Assembly (NCBI RefSeq): GCF_003055625.1
Contig: NZ_CP028811.1
Coordinates: forward strand, 1,426,001 to 1,490,000
Direction of reading: 5' to 3'
DNA from: Flavobacterium magnum
GTDB taxonomy: Bacteria; Bacteroidota; Bacteroidia; Flavobacteriales; Flavobacteriaceae
Length of the DNA stretch: 64,000 nt
The notes beneath the pieces were generated by a model. It did not search any database and was not told the DNA's origin. It saw nothing but the letters and a program-made list of their open reading frames with translations. A program made the translations under genes and the position numbers. Every line of letters begins with the position of its first letter. Within the stretch, counting starts at the first letter, position 1. Shown here piece by piece: positions 56,014-63,930 of this stretch.

Positions 56014-56907
56014 TTAATTAGCGTAAAGTGGTGCGTAGATTTCAGCTGCAAATTCTTCAGCAGTTGTTGGGGTAGTAGTTGACGCATCTCTCTTTTGGAA
56101 GTTCATGAAGCCGGTTTTGATTGCCGTTCCCATTTCTAAAAGGTTGTCAACAAAATCTTCGGAAAAGCCATTACCCAAAAATGCTTGCTTTGCCTGGTTG
56201 ACCGGTAATTGGACGAATGCTAAATCAGGATTTCCAATTGCTTGCCCAATGATGGCAGTAAACTCACTCATAGTGTAATTTTTGGGTCCCATCACAGCCT
56301 GAATAGTTTTACCTGTGAAATCAAGATTTGCTAAATGGCCGGCGGCTATTTTGGCAACATCCTTAGTGGCAACCATTGGGATTGATGTGTCACCGTCTGC
56401 AGTTGTACTGTTGAATCCCATTCTTTTAACCACATGAATTGTTCTTAGAAAGTTCTCCATGAAATAGGCAGAGCGGATATGCAATACATTTACATCCTGC
56501 AACTGATTTAATCTTACTTCCTGCTCGGCAGTTCCTGCCATCATTCCGTTACCTTCGTGCATGTGAGAACCAACACTGCTCATATTTACAATGTACTTGA
56601 TGCCTGATTTGTCGATAGCTTCAATAATTCTTCCTGTTACATTTCTTTGATAAAGCCTTGTGTTTTCTGCTTTTACATTGTCAGGCAATAATACAAATGC
56701 GCTGTCGGCATTTTTGAAGGCTTTGGTTAAGACTTCAACATCAGTTATATCAGCTGCGATGATTTCTGCACCCGAACCGCGAAATTTTTCTAGTTTTTCT
56801 GTGTGTCTTGCTATCAAGGTTACCTGATGGCCATCGTTTAAAAGATTCTCAGAAATTTTGCTTCCAACAGTTCCTGTTGCTCCGAGTATTACTATTTTTC
56901 TTTTCAT
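56014..56907 (-). CDS. NmrA-like NAD(P)-binding protein
   Basis: 297 residues. Extended short-chain dehydrogenase fold with GATGTVGSKISENLL at about 8-22 as the dinucleotide site. The Tyr/Lys catalytic pair of true dehydrogenases is not evident, typical for NmrA/TMR-like proteins that reduce quinones or sense redox state. First gene of the operon; the shared 19-nt element lies 57 nt before its start codon. Confidence 0.85.
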   Translation of the reverse strand: MKRKIVILGATGTVGSKISENLLNDGHQVTLIARHTEKLEKFRGSGAEIIAADITDVEVLTKAFKNADSAFVLLPDNVKAENTRLYQRNVTGRIIEAIDKSGIKYIVNMSSVGSHMHEGNGMMAGTAEQEVRLNQLQDVNVLHIRSAYFMENFLRTIHVVKRMGFNSTTADGDTSIPMVATKDVAKIAAGHLANLDFTGKTIQAVMGPKNYTMSEFTAIIGQAIGNPDLAFVQLPVNQAKQAFLGNGFSEDFVDNLLEMGTAIKTGFMNFQKRDASTTTPTTAEEFAAEIYAPLYAN

Positions 56908-56939
56908 TTTCGTTTAAATTTTAATGTTTAATTACAGTA

Positions 56940-56983
56940 CAAAGATGTTGTGATTGCGCGTACAAAACTTGTATCAAATCACT
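56940..56983 (-). promoter_or_regulatory. Candidate activator-dependent promoter (copy 1)
   Basis: On the minus strand AGTGATTTGATACAAGTTT (56983-56965), 17 nt, CATCTTTG (56947-56940) as a -7 box. The same element with the same spacing is at 58745-58788. It covers the -33 position, where TTTG at the usual 19-nt distance is missing. Confidence 0.65.
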
Positions 56984-57000
56984 GTTCTGGATGGGTTTCG

Positions 57001-57750
57001 TTATTGTAGATTACCAATATACATACCGCCGTCAAAATGAAGCGCATCGGTTTTGGTGCTAAACAAAACGATGTCAGTGGTTTCAGTTGCCCGAAATGTT
57101 GGACTGTCCTCTTCAATCAGTGCGCTTTCTCCTGAGTTCAGTATGAGATGGTCTTCAATGGTTACTTTTCCATCGAATACGTAGAAAAGGAATACCACAT
57201 TTTCACATGGTGACTGCGGAAGATGAATTTCTTTGCCCGCTTCCAACCGCAAATCCAGCAACCAGGTACTGCTTCTTATTTGTAGTGGGTAATCTGCTCC
57301 GCTACCAGCGATTTTACGCCATTGATTAACGCTGTATATTTCCGGTAAATCGTAAAACTGAACTTGTGGCGGAAGGTTGCTTACTTCCGGACGGATAAAT
57401 ATTTGCATTCCTTGTAAAATGCCACCTTCTTCTAAAACCCGCTCTTCATGACTGAATTTTGAACCCGCGTTCATCATCATCAGTTTTTGATTGGATAATA
57501 TGGCTGTATGTCCTTCAGAATCGAGGTGGTTTACCTTACCGCTTCTGAGATAGGTCAGTATTTCATCCTCTTTATGCGGATGCATCGGAATGACTGTTCC
57601 GGGGGTGATGTACGCGTGGTCAATCCTGCCAATCGTAGAAAAACCAGTGTCATGCAGTTGAGGCCGGATTAGTCCGGGATATAATATCTGTATTCCAAAA
57701 CCGCCATGCTGTTTACCATACTTGATGGTATTGTCAATTTTAGTTATCAT
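57001..57750 (-). CDS. Pirin family protein (first)
   Basis: About 249 residues from ATG 57750; a TTG at 57765 abuts the upstream stop but is less likely. Bicupin fold with metal site HPHKEDEILTYL and a second His/Glu in GSKFSHEER (about 100). Pirins of this type include quercetinases and redox-sensing proteins. It follows the MDR oxidoreductase gene directly. Confidence 0.88.
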   Translation of the reverse strand: MITKIDNTIKYGKQHGGFGIQILYPGLIRPQLHDTGFSTIGRIDHAYITPGTVIPMHPHKEDEILTYLRSGKVNHLDSEGHTAILSNQKLMMMNAGSKFSHEERVLEEGGILQGMQIFIRPEVSNLPPQVQFYDLPEIYSVNQWRKIAGSGADYPLQIRSSTWLLDLRLEAGKEIHLPQSPCENVVFLFYVFDGKVTIEDHLILNSGESALIEEDSPTFRATETTDIVLFSTKTDALHFDGGMYIGNLQ

Positions 57751-57765
57751 GACCTTACCATTCAA

Positions 57766-58710
57766 TTAGTTTACCTCCACAACGACTTTGCCGGTAAATC
57801 CGCCTTTTTCAGCATATTGATAGGCTTCTTTTGTCTGCTCAAATGGAAAAGTTTTGTTGATTTCAATTTCCAATCCGTTCATTAATGCACCTAAGAGGAT
57901 ATTGGTGTATTTGATTCCCGGATTGGAAAGGACAACGACATGTTTCTTTGCTGTAAACAGGTTGTTTACCATTGAAAAAAGAATTTCAATGGGCTGCGGC
58001 GTTACATTAAGAAAAATGGATTTTGGCAACATGATTGCTCTTGCATTTTTGTAACCCATTTTGCCCGATAAATCGATAACAACATCACACATCGCTTTTT
58101 GGGATAGCACATTTTGACTGGTGTAATCAATGACTGTATCGGCACCCCATTTTTTAGCGTAGGCAACCCCTTTACTACTGGTAACGGCTGTTATATGGGC
58201 CCCATGTTGTTTTAACAGTTGCAGCAAAACCATACCGAAACCACCGGTAGCACCATTTACCAAGATGCGCGTTTTTGAATTAATCTTACCCATTTTCCCT
58301 ATTGCGGTTACAGCTGCCGTGCCCACCACCGGGATAGCGGCTGCCTGCGCATAACTGATGTTGTCGGGTTTTTTCCATACCAATGCTGCCGGTACCGCAA
58401 CATATTCTGCCGATGCACCTTCCTTCATCATGTTGTTAACCACTCCAAACACCTCGTCACCAATTTTGAAGCCGCTTACAGCAGATCCTGCATCGGAAAC
58501 AATGCCCGAAAAATCTACGCCTGTATGCTTTGGGAATTTGGACCCTGACATTAATTTCATTGCTCCGTTTCTGATTTTCCAATCCATCGGATTTACGGAA
58601 AAGGCTTTTACTTTTACCAATACCTGGTCAGGCCTAATGGTTGGCATTGGTTGTTCAATAGTTTGCAAAACTTCTGTGTTTCCAAACTTTTTATAGGCTA
58701 TTGCTTTCAT
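57766..58710 (-). CDS. Zinc-independent MDR oxidoreductase (quinone reductase-like)
   Basis: 314 residues of the MDR superfamily. The catalytic-zinc Cys is absent (the N-terminal region reads KHTGVDFSGIVSDAG), which is the quinone oxidoreductase pattern. The NADPH motif is NGATGGFGMVLLQLLKQHG at about 150. It begins the operon with the pirin gene and has the shared 19-nt element 59 nt before its start codon. Confidence 0.88.
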   Translation of the reverse strand: MKAIAYKKFGNTEVLQTIEQPMPTIRPDQVLVKVKAFSVNPMDWKIRNGAMKLMSGSKFPKHTGVDFSGIVSDAGSAVSGFKIGDEVFGVVNNMMKEGASAEYVAVPAALVWKKPDNISYAQAAAIPVVGTAAVTAIGKMGKINSKTRILVNGATGGFGMVLLQLLKQHGAHITAVTSSKGVAYAKKWGADTVIDYTSQNVLSQKAMCDVVIDLSGKMGYKNARAIMLPKSIFLNVTPQPIEILFSMVNNLFTAKKHVVVLSNPGIKYTNILLGALMNGLEIEINKTFPFEQTKEAYQYAEKGGFTGKVVVEVN

Positions 58711-58884
58711 AATTGTGAATTTTAAACGTGATTATCTGATATGGCAAAATTGCAGATAACCTGCCTGGTAAACTTGTATCAAATCACTATAGTAGCTTGA
58801 AGTGCATCATGGGTAATTGTAAAAAGAAAAGGCTACCAACTTTAAAAGCTGATACCCTTTTAGAAGGAGAGTAACGACAAATTT
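58711..58884. other. Intergenic region between the MDR oxidoreductase and AraC genes
   Basis: 174 nt. It holds the second promoter copy (58745-58788). A third, weaker relative (AAATCTGTATTAAGTCGCT at 58890-58908, 14 of 19 positions matching) lies within the last codons of the AraC gene. Confidence 0.5.
58745..58788 (-). promoter_or_regulatory. Candidate activator-dependent promoter (copy 2)
   Basis: AGTGATTTGATACAAGTTT (58788-58770) is identical in all 19 positions to 56983-56965 and is followed, again after exactly 17 nt, by CAATTTTG (58752-58745). It precedes the MDR oxidoreductase-pirin operon. Confidence 0.65.
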
Positions 58885-59607
58885 TCAGTAAATCTGTATT
58901 AAGTCGCTGCTGTATTTCAATGCCTTTGGTGGCATCCCGAACATTTCATACATATATTTATTGAGCTGGGGCAGGTCATAAAAACCAGTGTCGTAAGCGA
59001 TATCGGTAAGGCTTCTTTCTTTGTCGGTTAATGTGATGTAGATGGCCTGCCGCAAACGTGTCCAAAGTAGGTATTTTGACAAACTGCTTCCCGTTTGTTG
59101 TTTGAATAATGACGCCAAGCGCGATGGTGACAAGTACACCCTATCTGCAAAGGTTTGCGGGGTAATATCTGATCGAAAATAGTTTTCCCTAATGTACTCC
59201 ACGATTTTGGTAACCCTTTCATCGTAATTGACTGCCGGTGTTTTAGACAGCAGCGCGTCAATCAGGTCAGGGGCGTTCATACTTTCTTTAGCCGTTTGAA
59301 AAAACGCATTGGTTTCAGAGGGTGACCCAAATACAACACAATCTTCATTTTCCTTAAATCGGGCCGACAATTCCAATCCAATAGTAGAATAGGGCTCTAT
59401 ATTCAGCACATTCAATGTCCCTTTTTCAGCCATACATAAATGCCTGACGTGGGGTTTAATAAGAAAGCCGTGAATGCGTTCGTGCATTTCGCCATTAATG
59501 GTTGAGTTGAACGGTGTGTCATTAGAAACTACAATCTGATAGGCAGCATGATGATGAATTTCAACCGTAAGGTTACGTGCCTGTAGGCCCAGAATGAATG
59601 GATTCAT
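58885..59607 (-). CDS. AraC-family regulator (first)
   Basis: 240 residues. An N-terminal ligand-sensing region is followed by two HTH motifs at about 150-240: TPQTFADRVYLSPSRLASLFKQQTG and SLTDIAYDTGFYDLPQLNKYM. The gene lies directly upstream of the MDR oxidoreductase operon, so it is the leading candidate for binding the shared 19-nt element. Ligand unknown. A -7 box is at 59628-59635. Confidence 0.9.
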   Translation of the reverse strand: MNPFILGLQARNLTVEIHHHAAYQIVVSNDTPFNSTINGEMHERIHGFLIKPHVRHLCMAEKGTLNVLNIEPYSTIGLELSARFKENEDCVVFGSPSETNAFFQTAKESMNAPDLIDALLSKTPAVNYDERVTKIVEYIRENYFRSDITPQTFADRVYLSPSRLASLFKQQTGSSLSKYLLWTRLRQAIYITLTDKERSLTDIAYDTGFYDLPQLNKYMYEMFGMPPKALKYSSDLIQIY

Positions 59608-59627
59608 GATCAGCTGGAATTAAAATT

Positions 59628-59635
59628 CAAAAATA
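59628..59635 (-). promoter_or_regulatory. -7 box of the first araC gene
   Basis: TATTTTTG on the minus strand (59635 to 59628), 20 nt before ATG 59607. Confidence 0.45.
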
Positions 59636-59712
59636 GCAATTCCGCGTTGCTTTATACACCCTCCAAATCATTCTAAATAATTTTGCAATAGTTCTATCAG
59701 TTTTGACCTTGA

Positions 59713-60627
59713 TCAATTGAAAGAACTTCGAAATTCCAATGGAGACAAATTCGTTTTAACCTTGAACAATTTAGAAAAACTCTGACTATGCTCGAAACCT
59801 AAATCAAAGGCTATTTCTGAAACTGTCAGTTCGGAGGTGGACAGTTTTTCTTTGGCCTTCGCTATTAATTTTTCGTGAATATGCTGTTGCGTGGTTTGTC
59901 CTGTTATTGATTTTAGCAAGCTACTCAAATACATTGGAGACAGGTTCAGTGATTGGGCAACATGCTGCACGGTGGGCAGTCCTGTTGTGCTGCCATCATT
60001 GAAATAGTCATCAATAATCCGTTCTACCTTTTGCAAAATCTTGTGATTAGCAACCTTACGGGTTAAAAATTGCCGTTGGTAAAAACGGTCGGAGTAATTA
60101 AGTAACGTTTCAATTTGGGAAATAATGATACTTTGGCTGAACTGGTCCATAGTACCGGTATACTCCTGTTCGACATTTTTTACAATGGCATTAAGCGTTG
60201 CTTCCTCCTTTTCAGAAAGAAACAACGCTTCGTTTACGGCATAATCAAAGAATTCATATTGTTTTATGCTTGTTGCCAAGGGGGTATTCCATAAAAAGTC
60301 AGGATGTATCATCAATACCCAGCCACTTTTGGGCGTGGCCATTTCTGCAATGGTCTCGATACCGAAAACCTGATTCGGGGCAATAAAGAACATGACACCA
60401 TCATCGAAATCATAATGATTTTGACCGTATTTAAATTTTGCCCCAATGCTTCGTTTGATGGATATATGATAAAAGTCAAATACAAAATTCTTATGATGAA
60501 TTTCTTTTGAACATTCAAAGGCGCCATAATCAAATAGGCTGATCAATGGATGTTGCGGTGAAGGCAATCCTTTCATTTTGTGAAACTCGGCAATGGATTT
60601 TACCCTATGTACCTGATTTTGATTCAT
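59713..60627 (-). CDS. AraC-family regulator (second)
   Basis: 304 residues. N-terminal cupin-like sensing region (about 10-140) and C-terminal HTH pair (about 205-300; SLNLSPMYLSSLLKSITG and TVSEIAFDLGFEHSQSFSKLFK). The -7 box lies 4 nt from the start codon, so the transcript is probably leaderless. Its start lies 24 nt from the end of the SDR gene upstream of it on the minus strand. Confidence 0.9.
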   Translation of the reverse strand: MNQNQVHRVKSIAEFHKMKGLPSPQHPLISLFDYGAFECSKEIHHKNFVFDFYHISIKRSIGAKFKYGQNHYDFDDGVMFFIAPNQVFGIETIAEMATPKSGWVLMIHPDFLWNTPLATSIKQYEFFDYAVNEALFLSEKEEATLNAIVKNVEQEYTGTMDQFSQSIIISQIETLLNYSDRFYQRQFLTRKVANHKILQKVERIIDDYFNDGSTTGLPTVQHVAQSLNLSPMYLSSLLKSITGQTTQQHIHEKLIAKAKEKLSTSELTVSEIAFDLGFEHSQSFSKLFKVKTNLSPLEFRSSFN

Positions 60628-60631
60628 ACTT

Positions 60632-60639
60632 CAAAATTA
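60632..60639 (-). promoter_or_regulatory. -7 box of the second araC gene, probably leaderless
   Basis: TAATTTTG on the minus strand (60639 to 60632), ending 4 nt before the ATG at 60627. Confidence 0.5.
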
Positions 60640-60650
60640 CAAATTAGTTG

Positions 60651-61418
60651 TCATACCATCATTCCCCCGGACAATTCAATCCGTTGTCCATTCATCCAAG
60701 CTGCTGCCGGTGTACATAAAAAAGCGACAACACCGCCAATGTCTCCAGGTTCGCCAACACGTCCCAACGCTGTAATTGATGCTATGGCATTGCGCTTATT
60801 TTCATCGGATTTGTTTGAACCACCGCCAAAATCAGTGGCAATTGCTCCTGGTGCAATGACGTTGGCTGTAATTTGCCTACCGCCCAATTCTTTGGCCAGG
60901 CATTTGGTGTAGGTTTCGACAGCGCCTTTCATACTGGCATAGGCAGACACATTAGGAAAGGAGATCCTCGTTAGCCCTGAAGAGATATTCACAATCCTTC
61001 CGCCGTCATTTAGTAGCGGCAGCAGTTTTTGAGTCAAGAAATAAACGCCTTTGAAATGGACATTCATCATCAGGTCAAATGCCTCCTCTGTGGTCTCATT
61101 TACGGAGCCATATACACCGGCTCCGGCATTATTGATTAAAAAATCAAAATGAGGTGAACCCTCGTGTTCCTGTAAGTGCTGACTTAACTGATTCACAAAT
61201 TCGTCGAAAGATTTAACATTGCCCACATCTAATGAATAAGCTACCGCTTTCTGCCCCATTGCAGATACTTCCGCTACCACCTTATCTGCTTCAACCGTAT
61301 TAGTGTTATACGTGAATACGATGTTGTTTCCGTTTTTAGCCAAATTAAGGACCATATCCCTGCCTAATCCACGGCTTCCGCCTGTCACTAATGCTATTTT
61401 ACCTTTTGTTGACATCAT
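60651..61418 (-). CDS. Short-chain dehydrogenase/reductase (first)
   Basis: 255 residues. Classical SDR with NAD(P) motif TGGSRGLGRDM (about 12-22), NNAGAG (about 96), catalytic Ser in VNISSG and Tyr/Lys in YASMK (about 157-161). Oxidoreductase of unknown substrate. Its promoter may contain a weak relative of the shared ATTTGA-type element (minus strand, about 61471-61485). Confidence 0.9.
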   Translation of the reverse strand: MMSTKGKIALVTGGSRGLGRDMVLNLAKNGNNIVFTYNTNTVEADKVVAEVSAMGQKAVAYSLDVGNVKSFDEFVNQLSQHLQEHEGSPHFDFLINNAGAGVYGSVNETTEEAFDLMMNVHFKGVYFLTQKLLPLLNDGGRIVNISSGLTRISFPNVSAYASMKGAVETYTKCLAKELGGRQITANVIAPGAIATDFGGGSNKSDENKRNAIASITALGRVGEPGDIGGVVAFLCTPAAAWMNGQRIELSGGMMV

Positions 61419-61593
61419 TTCATTATTTAAAAATTAGGGTACAAAGTTCCGTAGTTGTAAGGTATACGCTGTAGTCAAATTATAGAAAGTTGTAGCCTTA
61501 ATTTGTAGATTGATTGTATTCCAAACATCTTAATCCTAAAAAAGTAACCTCTGAAGTAAATACCATAGTCTTATCGTGGGTTGGCATTATAAT

Positions 61594-61629
61594 AATGAAA
61601 AGCCAGGTCTCACGACTTGGCTTTTCATT
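61594..61629. terminator. Long stem-loop between the two SDR genes
   Basis: AATGAAAAGCCAGGTC (61594-61609) pairs with GACTTGGCTTTTCATT (61614-61629) through 16 bp including one G-T pair, 4-nt loop. It is placed to end the 62402-61650 transcript. Confidence 0.75.
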
Positions 61630-61649
61630 TAATGGTCCTCTTAATGGTT

Positions 61650-62402
61650 TTACAATCCGTAAAGTCCGCCGGCAACGGTTATTTTCTCACCGGTAATCCA
61701 ACCTGAATCGTTAGAGGCTAAAAAAACGGCCACTTTCGCAATGTCGTCAGGATGGCCTATACGACCAAGAGGCGTCTTTTCAATGATGGTCTTTTCCAGT
61801 TCACTACCAGTGATTCCTGCTGTCCGTGTACCTTCGGTTTCAACACCTCCGGGAAGGATAGAATTGATTCGGATATTCCTGCCGCTAAACTCTTTTGAAA
61901 GGGCAACGGTAATCGCATCTAATGCCGCTTTTGTCGCCGAATATTCAGCCATCATGGCCAGAGGCGTAGTACTTACTCCTGAGCTGATATTGATAATTAC
62001 GCCGCCGGTACTAAATAGTTTTACAGCTTCTTTGATGGTCAGCAAAGGACCCAAAACGTTTACATCAAAAAGCTTGTGGAAAGAATCCTCAGTAACATCT
62101 TCAATAAATGCCGCAGGATAAATACCGGCATTGTTTACTAAAATGTCTAGTGTGCCAAAAGTATTTTTGGTTTCTTCGAAAAGTCTGGTTATATCAGATG
62201 ATTTTGATATATCGCCTTGAACGGCAACGGCATTACCTCCCTTTTCAATAATCGATTGCACCACTTTTTCAGCATCTTGTTTATTGGAAGAATAGTTTAC
62301 AACCACTTTTGCCCCTTCTGCGGCAAAATGTTTTGCTATTGAAGCACCTATTCCTTTTGAAGCGCCGGTAACAATTGCCACCTTATTTTTTAATTTGCTC
62401 AT
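61650..62402 (-). CDS. Short-chain dehydrogenase/reductase (second)
   Basis: 250 residues. TGASKGIGASI (about 13-23), NNAG (about 90), Ser in INISSG and Tyr/Lys in YSATK (about 155-159); end EKITVAGGLYGL as in 3-oxoacyl-ACP reductase-like enzymes. Divergent from hxlR with a 120-nt spacer carrying the GTAAC sites, so probably under HxlR control. Substrate unknown. Confidence 0.9.
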   Translation of the reverse strand: MSKLKNKVAIVTGASKGIGASIAKHFAAEGAKVVVNYSSNKQDAEKVVQSIIEKGGNAVAVQGDISKSSDITRLFEETKNTFGTLDILVNNAGIYPAAFIEDVTEDSFHKLFDVNVLGPLLTIKEAVKLFSTGGVIINISSGVSTTPLAMMAEYSATKAALDAITVALSKEFSGRNIRINSILPGGVETEGTRTAGITGSELEKTIIEKTPLGRIGHPDDIAKVAVFLASNDSGWITGEKITVAGGLYGL

Positions 62403-62425
62403 ATTATATTTTTTAAATTATGAAG

Positions 62426-62433
62426 CAAAATTA
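62426..62433 (-). promoter_or_regulatory. -7 box of the second SDR gene
   Basis: TAATTTTG on the minus strand (62433 to 62426), 23 nt before ATG 62402; no TTG at the -33 position. Confidence 0.45.
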
Positions 62434-62453
62434 AAACACGCTTATTTATTTTA

Positions 62454-62512
62454 GTAACTTTGTTACCAAAAGTTACAATATCATCGAAGTAACCCGGTAA
62501 CCTTAACGTAAC
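62454..62512. promoter_or_regulatory. Cluster of six GTAAC/GTTAC half-sites (HxlR operator candidate)
   Basis: GTAAC at 62454, 62489, 62497 and 62508, and GTTAC at 62462 and 62472. The pair GTAAC-TTT-GTTAC (62454-62466) is a perfect 13-nt palindrome, and the TAACTTTG inside it (62455-62462) doubles as a -7 box for hxlR. They fill the space between divergent SDR and hxlR. Confidence 0.6.
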
Positions 62513-62522
62513 AAGATTTAAC

Positions 62523-62876
62523 ATGAAATGCAGTGAATTCACTACAGACCAGCATAAGAAAGAAATGATGGCGGTTCAGGACTCCATGGACGTCTTAAGC
62601 GGAAAATGGAAAATTTCTATTATCTCATCCATTTGTTATTACAGCAGGAGACGCTTCTCAGACGTACTTAACGACATTCCCGGCATTTCGAACAAGATGT
62701 TGAGTAAGGAATTGAAAGAGTTGGAAATTAATAAACTGATCAAGAGAACAGTCCTCGAGACCCAACCGATAACGGTACAATACGAACTTACCGACCATGG
62801 GAAAACATTGCAGACGATCATTAGGAACCTGACGGCATGGGGAATTGAGCACAGAAAAAAAATAACCAATGAGTGA
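62523..62876 (+). CDS. HxlR-family transcriptional regulator
   Basis: 117 residues, a single winged HTH of the HxlR type: VLSGKWKISIISSI (about 24-37), RRRFSDVLNDIPGISNKMLSKELKELE (about 42-70) and QYELTDHGKTL. Cys3 precedes the first helix, the position used by redox-sensing relatives such as YodB and HypR; a second Cys is Cys38. Autoregulation through the GTAAC cluster in its own promoter is likely. Its target is probably the divergent SDR gene. Confidence 0.92.
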   Translation: MKCSEFTTDQHKKEMMAVQDSMDVLSGKWKISIISSICYYSRRRFSDVLNDIPGISNKMLSKELKELEINKLIKRTVLETQPITVQYELTDHGKTLQTIIRNLTAWGIEHRKKITNE

Positions 62877-62941
62877 GCATCACGATGCTTCATCAAAAAC
62901 ACCACACTGTAGGGCTTCAGTCCTGGCCGCATTCCAAACTC

Positions 62942-62976
62942 AATAAAAAATCCCAAAAGATGCTGCTTTTGGGATT
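62942..62976. terminator. Bidirectional terminator between hxlR and the second pirin
   Basis: AATCCCAAAAG (62949-62959) pairs with CTTTTGGGATT (62966-62976), 6-nt loop. On the minus strand it is followed by a T-run (62948-62943). Confidence 0.85.
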
Positions 62977-62997
62977 GTGTTTAATTAAACTGAGTAG

Positions 62998-63912
62998 TTA
63001 CGAAAGCGGCTCGGGTCGCGGCGGACCCCCGGCCGGTTTCGAACTGTCGTCGGGTAAAGGTACGAATTCATGATTGTCATTCGGGGGCAGTATGATACGC
63101 CCCTGTTTCCAGTCTTCTTTGGCCTGTTCGATGCGTTCCTTCCTTGACGATACAAAGTTCCACCAGATGTAACGGTCTCCCAGGGGTTCACCACCCAAAA
63201 GCATCAGCGTGGAAGTCTCGAGCGCGGTGATCAACGGGTCGACGCCCTTGGTAAAAACCAGCATCTGCCCTTTACTGTATTTTACGCCCGACACTTCGAC
63301 ACTGCCATTCACAATATAGAAAGCCCTTTCGGAATGTTCTTTTGGCAGCCCGAACCGCGCGCCTTGCTCCAGCAGGACGTGAAGGTAAAACAGCGGTGAC
63401 TTTGTTTTTACGTCATTGCGCAATCCATACGCCTCGCCGGCAATGAGGCGCATCCAGATTCCCTTGTCCGTAAAAACCGGAAGCCGGTCTGCGCTGTAGT
63501 TGTCGAATTCCGGACTCGATTCTTCGTCTTTTTCAGGCAATGCTACCCAGGTTTGTATCATTTCCAGTCCGCCTGTCAGGGCTGCGGGATCTTCAAAGCG
63601 TTCTGAGTGCGAAATGCCGCTGCCGGCGGTCATCCAGTTGACTTCGCCGGGCCTGATGATTTGCTGTACGCCAAGGCTGTCGCGATGGGTTACCTGTCCG
63701 CCAAAAAGGTAACTCACGGTTGATAACCCGATATGCGGGTGCGGCAATACGTCGAGTGACTGCGGATTAGCTGGCAGATTTGTAACCGGCCCTGCGTGGT
63801 CCATGAAGATGAAAGGCCCAACCATCCTCCGTTGGCGAAACGGCAGGATGCGCTGCACTTTCATGGACTCGCTGATGGCTGCGGTACGGGATTCAATGAC
63901 GAGGTCTAACAT
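62998..63912 (-). CDS. Pirin family protein (second)
   Basis: 304 residues, a full-length bicupin pirin. The metal site PHPHIGLSTVSYL and GSGISHSERF in the N-terminal cupin carries the His/His/His/Glu ligands. Its G+C content is like the rest of the genome and unlike the first pirin. Functions of the family range from quercetin cleavage to transcription cofactors; none can be assigned. Confidence 0.9.
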   Translation of the reverse strand: MLDLVIESRTAAISESMKVQRILPFRQRRMVGPFIFMDHAGPVTNLPANPQSLDVLPHPHIGLSTVSYLFGGQVTHRDSLGVQQIIRPGEVNWMTAGSGISHSERFEDPAALTGGLEMIQTWVALPEKDEESSPEFDNYSADRLPVFTDKGIWMRLIAGEAYGLRNDVKTKSPLFYLHVLLEQGARFGLPKEHSERAFYIVNGSVEVSGVKYSKGQMLVFTKGVDPLITALETSTLMLLGGEPLGDRYIWWNFVSSRKERIEQAKEDWKQGRIILPPNDNHEFVPLPDDSSKPAGGPPRPEPLS

Positions 63913-63930
63913 AGCTTTTGGAGTAAACGG

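Larger units (their letters stand above)
53849..62520. other. A+T-richer accessory block of redox genes and regulators
   Basis: Sampled lines read 26/60 G+C at 54001, 56041, 57061 and 61861, and 19/60 at 59701, against 34/60 at 50401 and 31/60 at 63121. Nearly all genes here face the minus strand. The block begins directly after tRNA-Val. No integrase, transposase or flanking direct repeat was seen, so mobility is not shown; the composition only suggests a different origin. Confidence 0.5.
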
